Source of the DNA: Phlebiopsis flavidoalba
Lineage: Eukaryota > Basidiomycota > Agaricomycetes > Polyporales > Phanerochaetaceae
NCBI GenBank assembly: GCA_035772785.1
Contig: JAOCPU010000058.1
Coordinates: forward strand, 62,001 to 126,000
Direction of reading: 5' to 3'
Length of the DNA: 64,000 nt
The position numbers and the translations under genes were made by a program. The number at the start of each line of letters is the position of its first letter. Within the stretch, counting starts at the first letter, position 1. A model generated the notes under the pieces. The model did not search any database, was not told the origin of the DNA, and worked only from the letters and a program-made list of their open reading frames with translations. Below, one piece after another: positions 13,267-24,354 of this stretch.

Positions 13267-16200
13267 CACTGTCAGGCCCGCGCGAAGCGGATAGGACAAG
13301 AACTTGTGGTATGGGTGGTATGTCTGTCACAGAGATGAGTGGAGGCAATTAAATGAGCGGATGAGAAACACGAAGACGAACTAGCTCACTGGTCCGGCGA
13401 AGGTGACGGCGCCCGTCCTGGTAGGTAGGCGTTCCCAAGTGACATAGCACTGCCGTCACGCAGGCGGATGGGCACACAGCACCCTTGCGGTGTACCTTCA
13501 AATCTTTCGGATATAACGCATTCTTTCAATGGGCTTGAAACTGGATCAAGGAACCGAGACTGACGTCTTTTGGCCGTGGACCGCTATGATATTGCTGAAT
13601 GCAGATCGTCCCGTCAGAGGCTGAGATCACGGAGACTGTTTTGTGAGGCTCGACTCGAGCATCGTGAGTCATGCATTATTTGGATTACCGTGAGCAGTAG
13701 TGGGCGACACCGGCAAGCAAGAGGTAGCGTCACCTAAATCGGCGGATACTCGGCCCGTCCTATACTCCGTAACTGTACCCTGCTTTGAAACTCGCCATCG
13801 TCGAGTGTTGAGCGTGTTTTGTTAGTTACAGCATTGTAAGTAATTGTGATGATGTTGTCTTTCACACAACAGTAGCGAGAAATAGGATAGTGATATATCA
13901 GACCTCGTTTTTGGGCGCGTCATCTTCGACTCGCTACAGGAAAGGAGGCCAAAAATGACCCATCAACAGGCACTTCGCTCGGCTACACTTCAGACCACCA
14001 GAAAGCCCTAGAAAACTTTGTTACATGGTCACACCGCTGTCCACATGAACTGTCCCCAACGTCTTCTCTACGGCTCGAAGTCATTGGAACGAAACAGGGT
14101 CTCTGTCTCTTGAACATACATATGTGTGTATCCTGGAAACCGATACGGATGAGACCCCTATTTATGCATAGAAGCATCCGCCCCACCCTCAACACCAGTC
14201 TTAGAAGTCTCGTTCCCACAATCAGGCCGTGTTCGCCCCCAACTTCCATCACGGCCCCCCATCTGATTCCCTCCGTGCTGCGTCATAACAGCACACCCGC
14301 GCCCTCGCTCCTCTCCGTCCTTCCCCCCTCTCGAGCTTCCTCGCTAGCGACGGCCTCCTCTTCTCGCCCCCCGTCGCGGGAGCTTCGCTGTCGTCTTTCT
14401 GCGCGCTGCCGCTCGACCGCGCGGCGGCGCAAATGGAGCGGAGAGTAGCGCGGGGCACGCTCGCTGCATCTTGAGGTGGTGCATGGGAAAGAGTGGGCGC
14501 AGGACCTTGGTACGTACCCCGTCGTCTTCGGACTGTGAAGATCGCCTGATCTTTGCAGAATAGTGTATCTGCCTTGCGTCTATGGAGCTGCGAGAGGGAC
14601 CCTGGAATTTGTGAGTGATCTTCAAACAAATCACTTTGTGCGCTCGGATGTCCTCAATTCTTGTTGACACGGACAATTCATCAGAATATCCGTCTGTTCT
14701 TGCCGCTTCTAGAACGTGAGTGGAACCAAGCTACGTGGGTTCGGGCGTAACACATGCTGAAAAGACGATAATGTGTAGCGTTAAGAACCCCCTTCCCCTC
14801 ACCTATCGTCCGATCGCAGACCGCTTACATGGTCGTGCTCTGCAGGCATATCCGACAATCCGTGACCGATGGCCGGGCGAAAGGGAGGCCAGTATATTTG
14901 ATTCGAACGAGTCACCAGCTCGTCGCTCAATATACTGCTATCCCTTGTCTTACATCGAGCGGATGCTTCCTCAGGCACACCTATCTCTCCTTATCGTGCA
15001 GGCCCTGCGCCTGTCATCGTGTAGGAATTTTGGATAATCTTGTCGTGTACAGGGCGCGCTGGCCGTCGACTTGCCCCCGCACGCCAAAGTCCGAGGGCCG
15101 ATGGGGCGAACGCGGTCTCTGTAGGTGCCATGTTTTCCGTTTTTCGTGTGGCGATCATCGGCGATGCCATATGTTTTCTAGTGCGGTCCCTTGACATTGG
15201 CCAGAAACTGAATGTGCAGGGGCTGCTTGAAATTTGCAATGCCCCTCGCGCTGGTGGACCGGGGCGTTGGGGCGTTTGGGCGTGCATGAGGGCCTCACCC
15301 CACGTGTGACCTTTTGTCGTGTTACCGAATTGACGCGTTGATGCGGAGGTACTAGCCGAGTGCACAGAACTTCGTGGGGCGAGTTGCTCTGCATCCGTGC
15401 GTTGTGTCTACGCAGTGCCATCGGTGAGCTATGGGACGCACTGTCGGCAAGCCCGAGCTGATCAATGTCATCCGTCAGCCATGGACCCCTGCGTGGCATG
15501 CGACGTAGCCAGTGCGCGAATCCCCGGATCACCCGAAGACACCGAATGCGTGCTCGGGGAGCTGCGAGCAATGGGTCCATGAGAATGCCTCAGGTTCCGG
15601 ACCCCCTGACGCGCACTTCCCGAAACGAAGACATGGCTGACATGTGCAGCAGGTTTATCTTCGCGAATGCTTGAACAACAGGGAGCGGTCCGATCGCTCA
15701 TAATGACGGCTCTGTGATCTGGCCGGTGAAGTACCTGGGGCAACGTAAAGAGCTCCACAGAGTGTTCCCTGAAGAGCAACAAATGTCCCATGCACTCAGG
15801 CCAGGATAGCATACTGCTCTTCGGATTCGTTCTCTGATCTTTCGGGCCGAGATGTGCATGTGAAAAGCACAGGACTACGCACCGGCAGCACGGCACAGCA
15901 CACGTGACGCTTTTTGACCTGCGCCTGGCGTCGAAGCTCGCGTTTCGCATATTGCGTATGGGACAGTGGCTGGGTCGTCGTGGTGTGCTTATTGGCCTCA
16001 CAGTCTGGCTTGATTTATTGCGCACTTAGCGGCCAGAGCAGCACAGAGCAACCATTGACAAGGCTAGACTAGCGCTTTTGCTGTTGTATTGATATCTGCG
16101 CGCTCGGATGATTCTCTGCCAGACTGTGAGGCACAAGATTGACGGCTGCTTTGGGCACGGTAATTCACCGCCACGGTCCTCCAGGTACTTGCTGCTGACG

Positions 16201-16409
16201 TTGGTTGACCAAGTATCCAAATCCGGCGGTCTTCTTCTCATTTGAAGTGACATGCTGTTAAAAGGAATTCTAGCACGGAGCCCCGAATAGATTGTCACAT
16301 CGTCAGCCCTCGGCTTCGACCCCCCTCTGCGCCAGGCGGCTTTCCCCCTCAACCACCACTCGCTTGCGAGTTGCATCCATCCCCCACCCCATACCCCGTG
16401 ACACGAACG
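13267..16409. other. No gene recognised; GC-rich patches with long random-looking frames
   Basis: I recognise no gene. GC-rich stretches at 14.25-14.5 kb and 15.0-16.0 kb carry long overlapping frames on both strands (up to 185 codons on the minus strand at 15468-16025), but none shows a family motif. A short serine/arginine-rich plus-strand frame at 14110-14448 could be part of a decayed low-complexity exon. The last 120 bp, CT-rich, look like the 5' leader of the P450. Confidence 0.4.
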
Positions 16410-18995
16410 ATGAAGGACGTTTCTTGAGTTGCCCCCGGCCTTTCCCTTTATACTGCCGCTCCTCATCAAGGCTTGCTTGCTTTCCCACCTCTTATTCACA
16501 GCCTGGGGTACTTTTGTGCGACATCTATTCCCAAAACGACGCATTATTCTGTTCCCTCCGCGATCTTGCAGTCGTTTCTGTGTATATTTTCCGTGCCAGT
16601 CGCGGTCATTATTTGGATCGTGTTTGCCGATTTAAAGCAGCAACTCGATGCAAAACGGAACGGCGCGGTATTAGCACCCACAAGTCGATTGGGAGGTCTC
16701 GAGTTGTTGGATAAGATCCGTGTAGACGTGGACGAGGCAACGAATGGTGAGAATCAATGTTACTCGTGGTTCGTAATACTGATTACGTGGTCAGATATAT
16801 TCGAGAAGTGGATTGGAGCGGAGATTATGGCAGGATATTCAGATGGAGATTATACTATGTAGACACTGTGAGCCACCATTCTATTGATGTGCCCTGTGTC
16901 GCTCATGGTGACCTAGATAATTTGTTACGGGGTGTCGCTCATGGTGACCTAGATAATTGTTACGGAACCGGCGTATTTGAAGGTTAGTAGCTTAATACCA
17001 GTCGAAAGACAGTAGGGCTGACGTTGTCTACGACTCTCCCAGAGTATGCTCGTCTCAGATGTCGGGTCTTTCGAGAAAGGTAAACACATGTTAGCGTTCA
17101 CCTGGAAATTCATCCAACAACTATCCCCATAGGAGTCGACTTTACTTCGCCCGTATCTTCCATGCTCCGGAAATGGCATTTTTACATCTGGACGGAGAGG
17201 CTTGGAAGTGAGTAAGGGTTTTGTGGGTCTAGCCTAGCCTCTAACCTGTTTACAGACTCTACCGGTCAATGACTCGCCCATTCTTCACCAAGTCGCGCAT
17301 CTCCCAGTTCGAGATATTTGAACAGTGAGTTAGAGAAGAACCGCGATCTTTCGTCCATGCTACAGCTGAGCCACAGACGGGCCGACACTGTCATCATACA
17401 AACTATCAATCGAGGGTTGAGGGAGGGCGCACCAATAAACTGGCAGGTACGGGATTTCGTCCATAATACTGGTATTCCAACGCAGCATAACGCGCATACA
17501 GGACCTCGTTTACCCTGACCCCCCGATTCACCATCGACTGCGGCACGACCTTCCTCTTCGGGCACGACGTCGAGTCGCTGAACGAGCACACTCCCGTACC
17601 CGCCGACCCACGCCACGAGCGAATGGAGGAACGCTCCCCGTATGAGTCCCCAGCACGAACGACCGTGCGCGCTGTGTGTGGCGTTCGCGTGGTCCTTGCA
17701 GGAGGGGCTGGGTGCTCAGCGCGATGAGGACGCGGTACGGGCGCGCGTGGCCCCGTTGCTCGAGTTCCGCGGGACAAAGTCCGCAAGCATGTTGAGGTCG
17801 TCGATTCGTTCTTGGAGCCCATCATCGCGATGGCGGCGCTTCAGCGAAAGGCCGAGTCCATGGAGAAGAGCGCAAAGCGACGATGTGAACCTGCTCGAGT
17901 AAATATCTGGTCACCCGTACAGATGGTAAGTCCTTTCCTATGCCGCTGGCGACTTGCTAATGGGTTCTGGCCTAGATGCGAAGGTCATTCGGGACGAGAC
18001 TATGGATATGCTTCTGGGCAGTCGGGACACTGTAAGAGCTGACTATATGCGCATAAAATCCGTAGCTGACGAACCTGTGGATAATAGATTGCTTCAACTC
18101 TCACGTCGGCTGTTCTCAGCTTGTCCAGGCATCCCGATGTCTGTCGTCGACTGCGCCAAGAGGTCCTCGACACCGTCGGATGCCGTGTGCCTACGTACGA
18201 CGAGCTGTATCAATGAAGTATATGATGGGCGTTCATCAACGGTACGTCGCGTCATTGCCAAGTGAAAGGCCTGAAGTCCTTACGCCACACCAGAGGTCAT
18301 CCGTCTCTTTCCCCCAGTGTTCGTGCCCCTCCCGTTATTCTAATCCACACCAAACTTATCCTTATCCCTAGACCGATTAACCTGCGCTCCACCAAGACAG
18401 GCATCGTCTGGCCACCAGCCGCGCCCGGCGAAAGCCATCTACATCCCGCCCAACACCCGCATCGCCGTGCCCCTGCTCATCCCTGCACCGGCGCACAGAC
18501 CTCTGGGGCCCCGACGGTACGTGCCTTACCCACGCCGCGCCCCCGCTAGGCTGACCTGCATGCACCTCCCAGCGGCGCGCTTCGACCCCGACCGCTTCCT
18601 CGACAACCGCCTGCACCGGTACCTGACCCCGAACCCGCTCATCTTCATGCCGTTCAACGTCGGCCCGCGCGTGTGCCCCGGCAGACAGGTGCACACTTCC
18701 GTTCGCAGTGCGCCACAGTGCTGATGATTTCGCGCCCAGTTTGCGTATACGGTCGCGGCGTTCATGCTCACACGCGGCTACTCCAGAATTTCACGAGCTT
18801 TGAGCATGTCGAGTACGCGCCTGGGCCCGTCGGGCCTGGTACGGTGCGGTACGATACCCATATCACATTTTTCATCGAGGTGCGTGGTGGGTGCGCGTGC
18901 GGTGTGAGTATGGCTGACTATTCATCTGCTTCGGTAGGGTGATCTGTGGATTAGGGATGACGGAAGACACCAAGGACGCGAGCGAGCATGTTTGA
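16410..18995 (+). pseudogene. Cytochrome P450, CYP63-like, multi-intron, frameshifted
   Basis: This is a haem-thiolate monooxygenase, anchored in the ER by an N-terminal hydrophobic helix (LCIFSVPVAVIIWIV). After the anchor comes KRNGAVLAP, the usual basic hinge. Then follow the blocks MLVSDVGSFEKG, SDGEAW|KLYRSMTRPFFTKSR across a 48-nt intron (17208-17255, branch CTAAC), RADTVIIQTINRGL after a second intron (17325-17376), RFTIDCGTTFLFGHDVESL, VEVVDSFLEPIIAMA, and the I-helix block LLGSRDT. The K-helix ExxR is read as E-V-I-R starting at the splice junction 18293/18294. The haem-ligand motif is [10 protein letters not shown] near 18650-18680, followed by LLQNFTSFEHVEYAPG and GDLWIR, with a stop at 18995. 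Family order, spacing and conserved residues are all present. I count at least six one-base frame changes inside exons, including those at the REPII/DDVNLLE joins and near LYQMKYM. The exact start is uncertain; the ATG at 16410 is tentative. Confidence 0.85.
16896..16966. repeat. Two-copy 36-bp tandem duplication inside the P450 gene
   Basis: A unit beginning GTGTCGCTCATGGTGACC is present twice in direct succession with period 36 bp. The second copy differs only by the length of a short T run and its tail. It lies between the exon ending YYVDT and the one carrying MLVSDVG, so probably within an intron. Confidence 0.85.
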
Positions 18996-19216
18996 GAGTG
19001 ACACACCATTGACACTGGAATTGTACTTTTATGTAATTCTTCGCCGGGAACGGGAAATGGACCGTGTGGACGCTTTGCGCCTGGGATTTGTAACAGTGAT
19101 GATATTAGATTCAAATTACACGAACGTCCTGTACTACACATCATCGTGGCATACGCATAACAAACGAAGAGGGCACGGTACCTATCCAGGTCCCACACGG
19201 CGAGGAGTAAGACCCC

Positions 19217-21396
19217 CTACACGACGGGCAACTGCGACGCCTCCTGCAGCTCGACCTCCTTCGGCACCTGCTCCTTGCCCGCGTTCTCCTCCTGGAGCGC
19301 CCACTTGTCGTCCATCTGCGTGTGCAGCGGGAGCGCCTTCATGCCGAGCGACGCGAGCAGGCCGACGGCGGAGATGCCGATGCACACCTGCCACACGACG
19401 CGCGGAGGCTGCGCCCGAACGCGTCGCGCACGACTGCTCCTTCAGCGGCTCCTCGAGCCCCCCGGATCTCGGGGGATCGCGGCGTACGCGATCACGGGAA
19501 CGCCCCCGGGAAGCGCGCGATGAACTAGGCGGGCAGGCGGTGGGTGAGCTGCGTCTGCAGTACTGCGGTGCCGATCGAGACGCCCCAGACCTGCGGAGGT
19601 GACGCGGTGAGCAACGCGTGTATATGCACAGAGAACAAATAGAGGGGACATACCCTGGCGAACGAGCGCAGGGAACGCGAAGAGCGCGAGCGCGTGTGCG
19701 TTCTCGGTGGCTGGGAGCGGCGCAAGCACGGGGTAGTAGGTCGCCGAGTAGAGGATGCCGGCCGCGACACCCGTCAGTGTGATCAGCCCCGACGCTGTGT
19801 GGCGTCGACGAGTCTGCCTCCAGCGTGGACCCAGCGCGCCCATGGATACCATGTAGAAGATCCAGCCGATGAAGAGCTGCATTCTGTACGACTTTGTGAT
19901 TGCAATGACAACGCCGCTGACGATTAGAGTCGGCCCAGGATGAGGGCAAGAGGCAGTGCGTTGACTGCTGAGTGTATTGGGGAGGCGTCGCGACAGGCTT
20001 GGAAGTATATCGCCATGCAACCCTATAGGCAAATTTAGCTATTCATAATGGGAACGATCAAAAGGAATGCGGTTACAAATGACAGCGCTGGTAACAACTG
20101 GCGCCAATAAACGTCTGAATGTATCTGATGATATATTAGTGCCACTGTGTTAAACATGGTAGAATATCTCTCACCCGCTAAGACTAGTGCGGTTTGAAAG
20201 TAGGGGAAAAACGGAACCTGTGATACAGAAGATCACGGGATCAGGAAATGGCAAGTCACCAGTACATTTTTTACTCACGAGAGGATGGGAAGAGACATAT
20301 GGCCTCGTAGAAGAAGAAGGCGATTATGCCAACCAGGCCAAGGATCAGCGGCACAAGCGTCTGCGCTGACGTCCATGCGAACTGAACGCGCCACCCCATA
20401 TGTGAGCCCCAGCACAGTAGCAGTGGAGCTCGCGATGATGATGAAGTTACCGCTAATACCAACGTCAATAAAGACTCCGGTCAGGACAAGTGGCGGAGTC
20501 CCTACATCCAGTCCATCGCGCGAGTTTCTCGCGGAGCGTGCCCGGGGGCGTCTTTAGCTGAGGAAACCGCGACCAGCGCCGCGGCAACTACCGCGATGGG
20601 CAAGTTGAGGTCTGTCCCGCTATCAGAACGGATGTGGCGTGTATCAAGGAATAGCAGCGTACGCCCACGAAAAGAGCATCTCCATTGACCAGTGTTCGCA
20701 AGCGCTCCGCGACCAGCGGGACGATCGCGGATGCGATTCCCCAAGTGCTAAATAATCGTGGAAAATAGTTTGGAGGAACCAGAGGCGGAGACATTACAGT
20801 CCAATCAGCGCGTGGTTATACAGTGGCACGTTCCCGCAGGAGGCACCATGTCGGATACGATGTATGTGCTAGAGATGGACAGGATACCACCTCCGCCGGC
20901 TTCCTTGGATGCCGCTGTCAATAGGCTCAATGAGCATACAAAATCATCGTGCTGCAATTTAGGGACGTACTGCGCGCGGCGATTAACCAATTCATACTTC
21001 TGTGCTGCCGCTCACAGAGGGCGATTCCCAACGCGAACAATGCGAGGGATCGACGCATGGCAATCGGCGACCAAAGATCTGAGCAGCACACAAATGATGT
21101 CGGCCGCATGTGGCGTAAATGAGGTTGAGCGTTACCTCTGCCATGCCGCCAGAGGTGGGAAGCAGCGCGGTAGCAGCGAGAGGCATAGGCTGTTGCAATC
21201 CATACAAAGTCCTTGCCGTTGAGTATCGTGTACAATCGTGGGGAGGCGTGGGTCGCCACAGCCGTCTGTTTAGAGGTGGTGAGCGATGCACAAGACCGAG
21301 TATGTTGTGACTCACGTATTCCAAAGCAGATAGGAAAAAGAGAAACGCAGACAGCAAGAAACCACCAGCCAAAAGCGAAGAACCCTTGCGGTGCAT
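19217..21396 (-). pseudogene. MFS multidrug/metabolite exporter, second copy, with nonsense codon
   Basis: This is an efflux transporter of the same subfamily as the 10.6 kb gene. From ATG 21396 the minus strand gives a hydrophobic TM1 (LAGGFLLSAFLFFLSALEY). An intron follows, then TILNGKDFVWIATAYA, LAATALLPTSGGMAE, an intron, FGRR, LALFALGIALC and NWLIAAR. Next come a lumenal/cytosolic loop, LNLPIAVVAAALVAV, WTSAQTLVPLILGLVGIIA (TM7), a segment ITKSYRMQLFIGWIFYMVS, and GVAAGILYSATYYPVLAPL. After an intron come VWGVSIGTAVLQTQ and a hydrophilic tail ending QEASQLPVV, stop 19217. A serine/glutamate-rich stretch runs on upstream of 21396, so the true start may be earlier. Frame changes break several exons. 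An in-frame TAG (19525-19527) sits inside the conserved RLPA-x-FIARFPGG block, where the family has a charged residue. It converges on the P450 with 221 bp between stops. Confidence 0.8.
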
Positions 21397-21624
21397 GCTT
21401 GTTTTGGGCGGGCTCTGAGTGTTTATCTCTGTCTCCGACTCATGCTGGGATGAAGACTCATTGGCCCATGCGGCAGCGCGAGATTAGAACGGTGTGTATC
21501 GTCAAGTGGATGGAAAACGGGAGAGCAACCGTGCGTGCGTTGATGCGGGAAGAGCATTATAAGCCCCCGTCACGCATGGAAGCCGGATAGTAGTCAGATG
21601 TGGGCGCGTGAGGCCAGGTCAGTA

Positions 21625-22271
21625 TCACACATATACCTTCCAATGCGTCAACTGTTGGGAAAAAAGAAGAAGTCCCATCTTCGCCGTCAAACCATTTGCG
21701 CGTTGGTCGCCCTTCGTTAGGGGGTCCAATCGGATGGTGAGGAAGCGGCGCCCCATTTCCAGGTTTTGCATTCGCGAGGCAGTGTATTCGATGAACTCCT
21801 CCGCCGCTGCGAGAACACCGATGTGGGTCGCATGGGTGATCAGGCTTGTAGAATGGGCCGGGCGATTGATGGAGATGATCCTGCGCGCTGTTTGTTCCCA
21901 GGAGCTCTCGGGAGGCGACCGGCTGCCCGCTGCGCCCGAGCTTCGTCGGGTCCATAACGGACCATAAGAGGTGATCGTCGATGGGAGAGTGAAGTCGAAG
22001 GTCGGGCAACTCGCGCGCCGAACAGATGGGCGCGGCTGCTTATCGTAACTCATCAAGATATAGACGCCAAAAACGTGTCCTTCTAGGCCCGCGCTACACA
22101 GACACACGGCTTGCGTTCATCACCTCTGCACGATGACCGTCGTGGAAAGGACAGCGGCGGCTTCTGCGTCATATTCAACAGATTGCGACACATAACTTCC
22201 ACGACATCAAACGCAACGAATGTCCAATCTTGTGCCGGTATGAACTCGTCTGTCCGGCCGGAGAGCATCAA
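21625..22271 (-). pseudogene. Cytochrome P450 fragment, ent-kaurene oxidase-like, C-terminal haem half missing
   Basis: Two minus-strand exons fit the middle of fungal ent-kaurene-oxidase-type P450s. The first reads DEFIPAQDWTFVAFDVVEV then CRNLLN, matching the family block before the N-R-x-F-V-G-L segment. The second reads ISINRPAHSTSLITHATH, LAAAEEFIEYTASRMQ and RANGLTAKMGLLLF. These correspond to the I-helix region (usually INFAAIHTTS..HALYHLAA..PEYI..LREEV) and the GWTK..L.KM block. Downstream the sequence runs straight into the MFS gene, so the K-helix and cysteine haem motif are absent. The upstream exons cannot be recognised. I read it as a truncated P450 remnant. Assignment rests on pattern resemblance across frame breaks and is less secure than for the 16.4 kb P450. 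Confidence 0.5.
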
Positions 22272-23213
22272 ATTTCAATCTGCAACGCTTACCTCCGAAG
22301 AGAGCTTGCATGGCTTACAAGCTTTTAGGTTCTTTAAATTCCTGATGACGATTGATGCCTTGGACTTACGCGTATATCCTTTAGGCAAGTCTTCCAGTCA
22401 GTGGGAAGCATCTGTGTGTGGGAGCGAATGGGCAGATGACCTTCATGCAAGCGAACGGTTGCCAAGCGTGAAGGTGTCTCAAAGCCCGAAAATACCGCTC
22501 CAATGTGAGTTGATCTGGCTCTCTTCGTGTGTTTCAAGCATAACATCGTATATACAGCCACATCATCATGCAGATGGTTCTCGCCTCGAAACGCTAGAGG
22601 ACGCGCAACAGCGCGCGCAGCTAGAATATCCTGGGAGCGTTATCTAAAGGTAAAGTGCTTTTGGGAAATAGAAGCACCCTTCGTATTCACGTTACCTGTC
22701 TGTCATTTAAGTGCCACCTCGGTGGAAAAGGATTTGGCTTGTTCATGATTGTGGCGAGCGTGAGCCTATTGAACTCGGAAGATACGCGCGGCCAAACGTT
22801 GAACACCAGAGATTGCCGCTATACATCGCCATTCATCATTTCATTCACGGTTCACTGGTGATGAAGAACCGAGTCGCAGTAGGCCCTTCCGGTATGTCTC
22901 CACGCGGGACGAAGATGCAGCTCCGGAATGAACGATTCGTGCCTCACACTTCCCCTCTACCAGGAGACGAGAGCGGTGCACGACCATCCCATCATCATCA
23001 ACTATTACACAAGCAACAGGAAAGGAACAGTGATGCGCACCGGCGCCCTAGGGCTTCAATTTTCAGGACTCCAAGCACAGGCAATCGATGGACCAGGGCA
23101 GATCCACGGTCGCTGTGCGGGCAGGCCACATCTTTTGATCGGAGGCTGGTGTCTTATAATCTCGGCCCTTCGCTTCTTGCGACCGGCCCTTGCCGTACGT
23201 TAAGCACAATGGG
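22272..23213. other. Open frames without recognised function
   Basis: A plus-strand frame of 195 codons (22711-23298) and one of 178 codons (22111-22647) cross this stretch. Neither shows a domain I recognise. Part may be decayed 5' exons of the minus-strand P450 or an unknown plus-strand gene. The interval ends at the first exon of the DUF6533 gene. Confidence 0.3.
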
Positions 23214-24354
23214 ATGGACCTCTTCTAGGCGAAGAGCAGCTACTGTCCGCACTTTCATCCATCGACGGGCTAATAGCGACAAGATATTTAGCGGGTAGGC
23301 CACTCCAAACCTGTTCTCTAGAATATGGCCATAGCATGCTGATCAGCGTCTCTTCAGCCGTCGGCCTTGTATGTGTGCTATGGGATCACCTCCTCACACT
23401 GGACGAAGAGGTTCAGCGTAATGTGCGCGGAAAAACGCGTAGACATTACGAGGGTCGTCTTCTTTTTCCATCGCTATGGAACAGAGATGGGGCCGCCTTC
23501 TCTACGTAAACTTACAGTAGGTTCCTCTAAATCTCGCTTGCCACGGCCAAACATTCACGTTCCTCAGCATTGGGAGGGTTCCATCCGCGTCTCGATAAGC
23601 ATGTAAGAAATTTTGTCTCCTCTATTAAATGCTCGCTCACCAGTGGACCAGGCGTATGGAGATCCCCTTCCGCCACACACTCGTGCATCCTGACTAACGA
23701 GCCAAGTCGATCCCTCTAGGTGCACAAAGCCCCTTCGACCGTTGTCACAGTTCATCATCCTGATCATAATGTCAACGTTAGTCTGCCAACGGTGAGTCCC
23801 ACCACCATCCTCAATCGTGGCCGTGTCGTACGCATTCTCACGCGTCGTCACAGTGTACCTCGCGCTGTATCATTATCACCTCTGGGACCGCCGCAAGAGC
23901 GCCAATGGGTCGCGATTCTGATCATCCTCGGGTGCACCTACATCCCTGCGGTCATCCTCGGGATCATAGGCATCGACGGAAGACTTCGTGAGCTCTATTC
24001 TCGTCCCAGAGTCAGGGATGGGCGAAGCGCTGACGCCACATCCAGGTATACCCGCGACCTTCATTAAAAATCCGATTATTAACGCCTGTATCATTGTTTT
24101 GGAGATTCTACTGAGGTTTTATCGCCTTCTGGGGGCCTGACGGTGCGCTCCAGACTCCCGAAACTTTGCGGTGCCTCGTGCGGTCGATACGGACGCTGAC
24201 GCGTACTGTGATAAGTGTCGCTTTTGATGCATTCGCTTTTTTATCATTGGCAGTAGCAAACGCACTCGACCGACCTTATCGTGAATCGTCCGAGGTACTC
24301 GCGGCGCTCCGCCGCGAGACGGAGCTGTGTGTGGTTTATTGTGACCGTACGTAG
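23214..24354 (+). pseudogene. DUF6533 family seven-helix membrane protein, copy 1
   Basis: This family of fungal integral membrane proteins is restricted mainly to Agaricomycetes and has no assigned function. The first exon gives EEQLLSALSSIDGLIATRYL. A ~60-nt intron follows, then the hallmark DUF6533 block VLWDHLLTLDEEV, then VDITRVVFFFHRYGTE (reached only by a frame change). Later blocks are YHYHLWDRRK, WVAILIILGCTYIPAVILG and AFDAFAFLSLAVANALDRPY with EVLAALRRE, which corresponds to the LL.RDG..YF helix. An intron with CTAAC branch and TTGCCAG acceptor follows at about 24350-24400, so more C-terminal exons may lie up to about 24.9 kb. The start ATG (23214) is followed at once by a TAG unless a base is missing. 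It shares block-by-block similarity and first-intron position with the 42.9 kb copy. Confidence 0.7.

Noticed and set aside
15468..16025. 185-codon minus-strand frame in GC-rich DNA
   Set aside because: No family motif, overlapped by several other frames, no splice partner; long frames are expected in stop-poor GC-rich DNA.
16026..16544. 172-codon minus-strand frame
   Set aside because: It is antisense to the P450 leader and membrane anchor, whose plus-strand reading matches a known family.
18988..19602. 204-codon plus-strand frame
   Set aside because: Shadow of the minus-strand MFS C-terminus, which carries recognisable conserved blocks.
22711..23298. 195-codon plus-strand frame as a gene
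   Set aside because: No domain recognised; its end overlaps the first DUF6533 exon in another frame.
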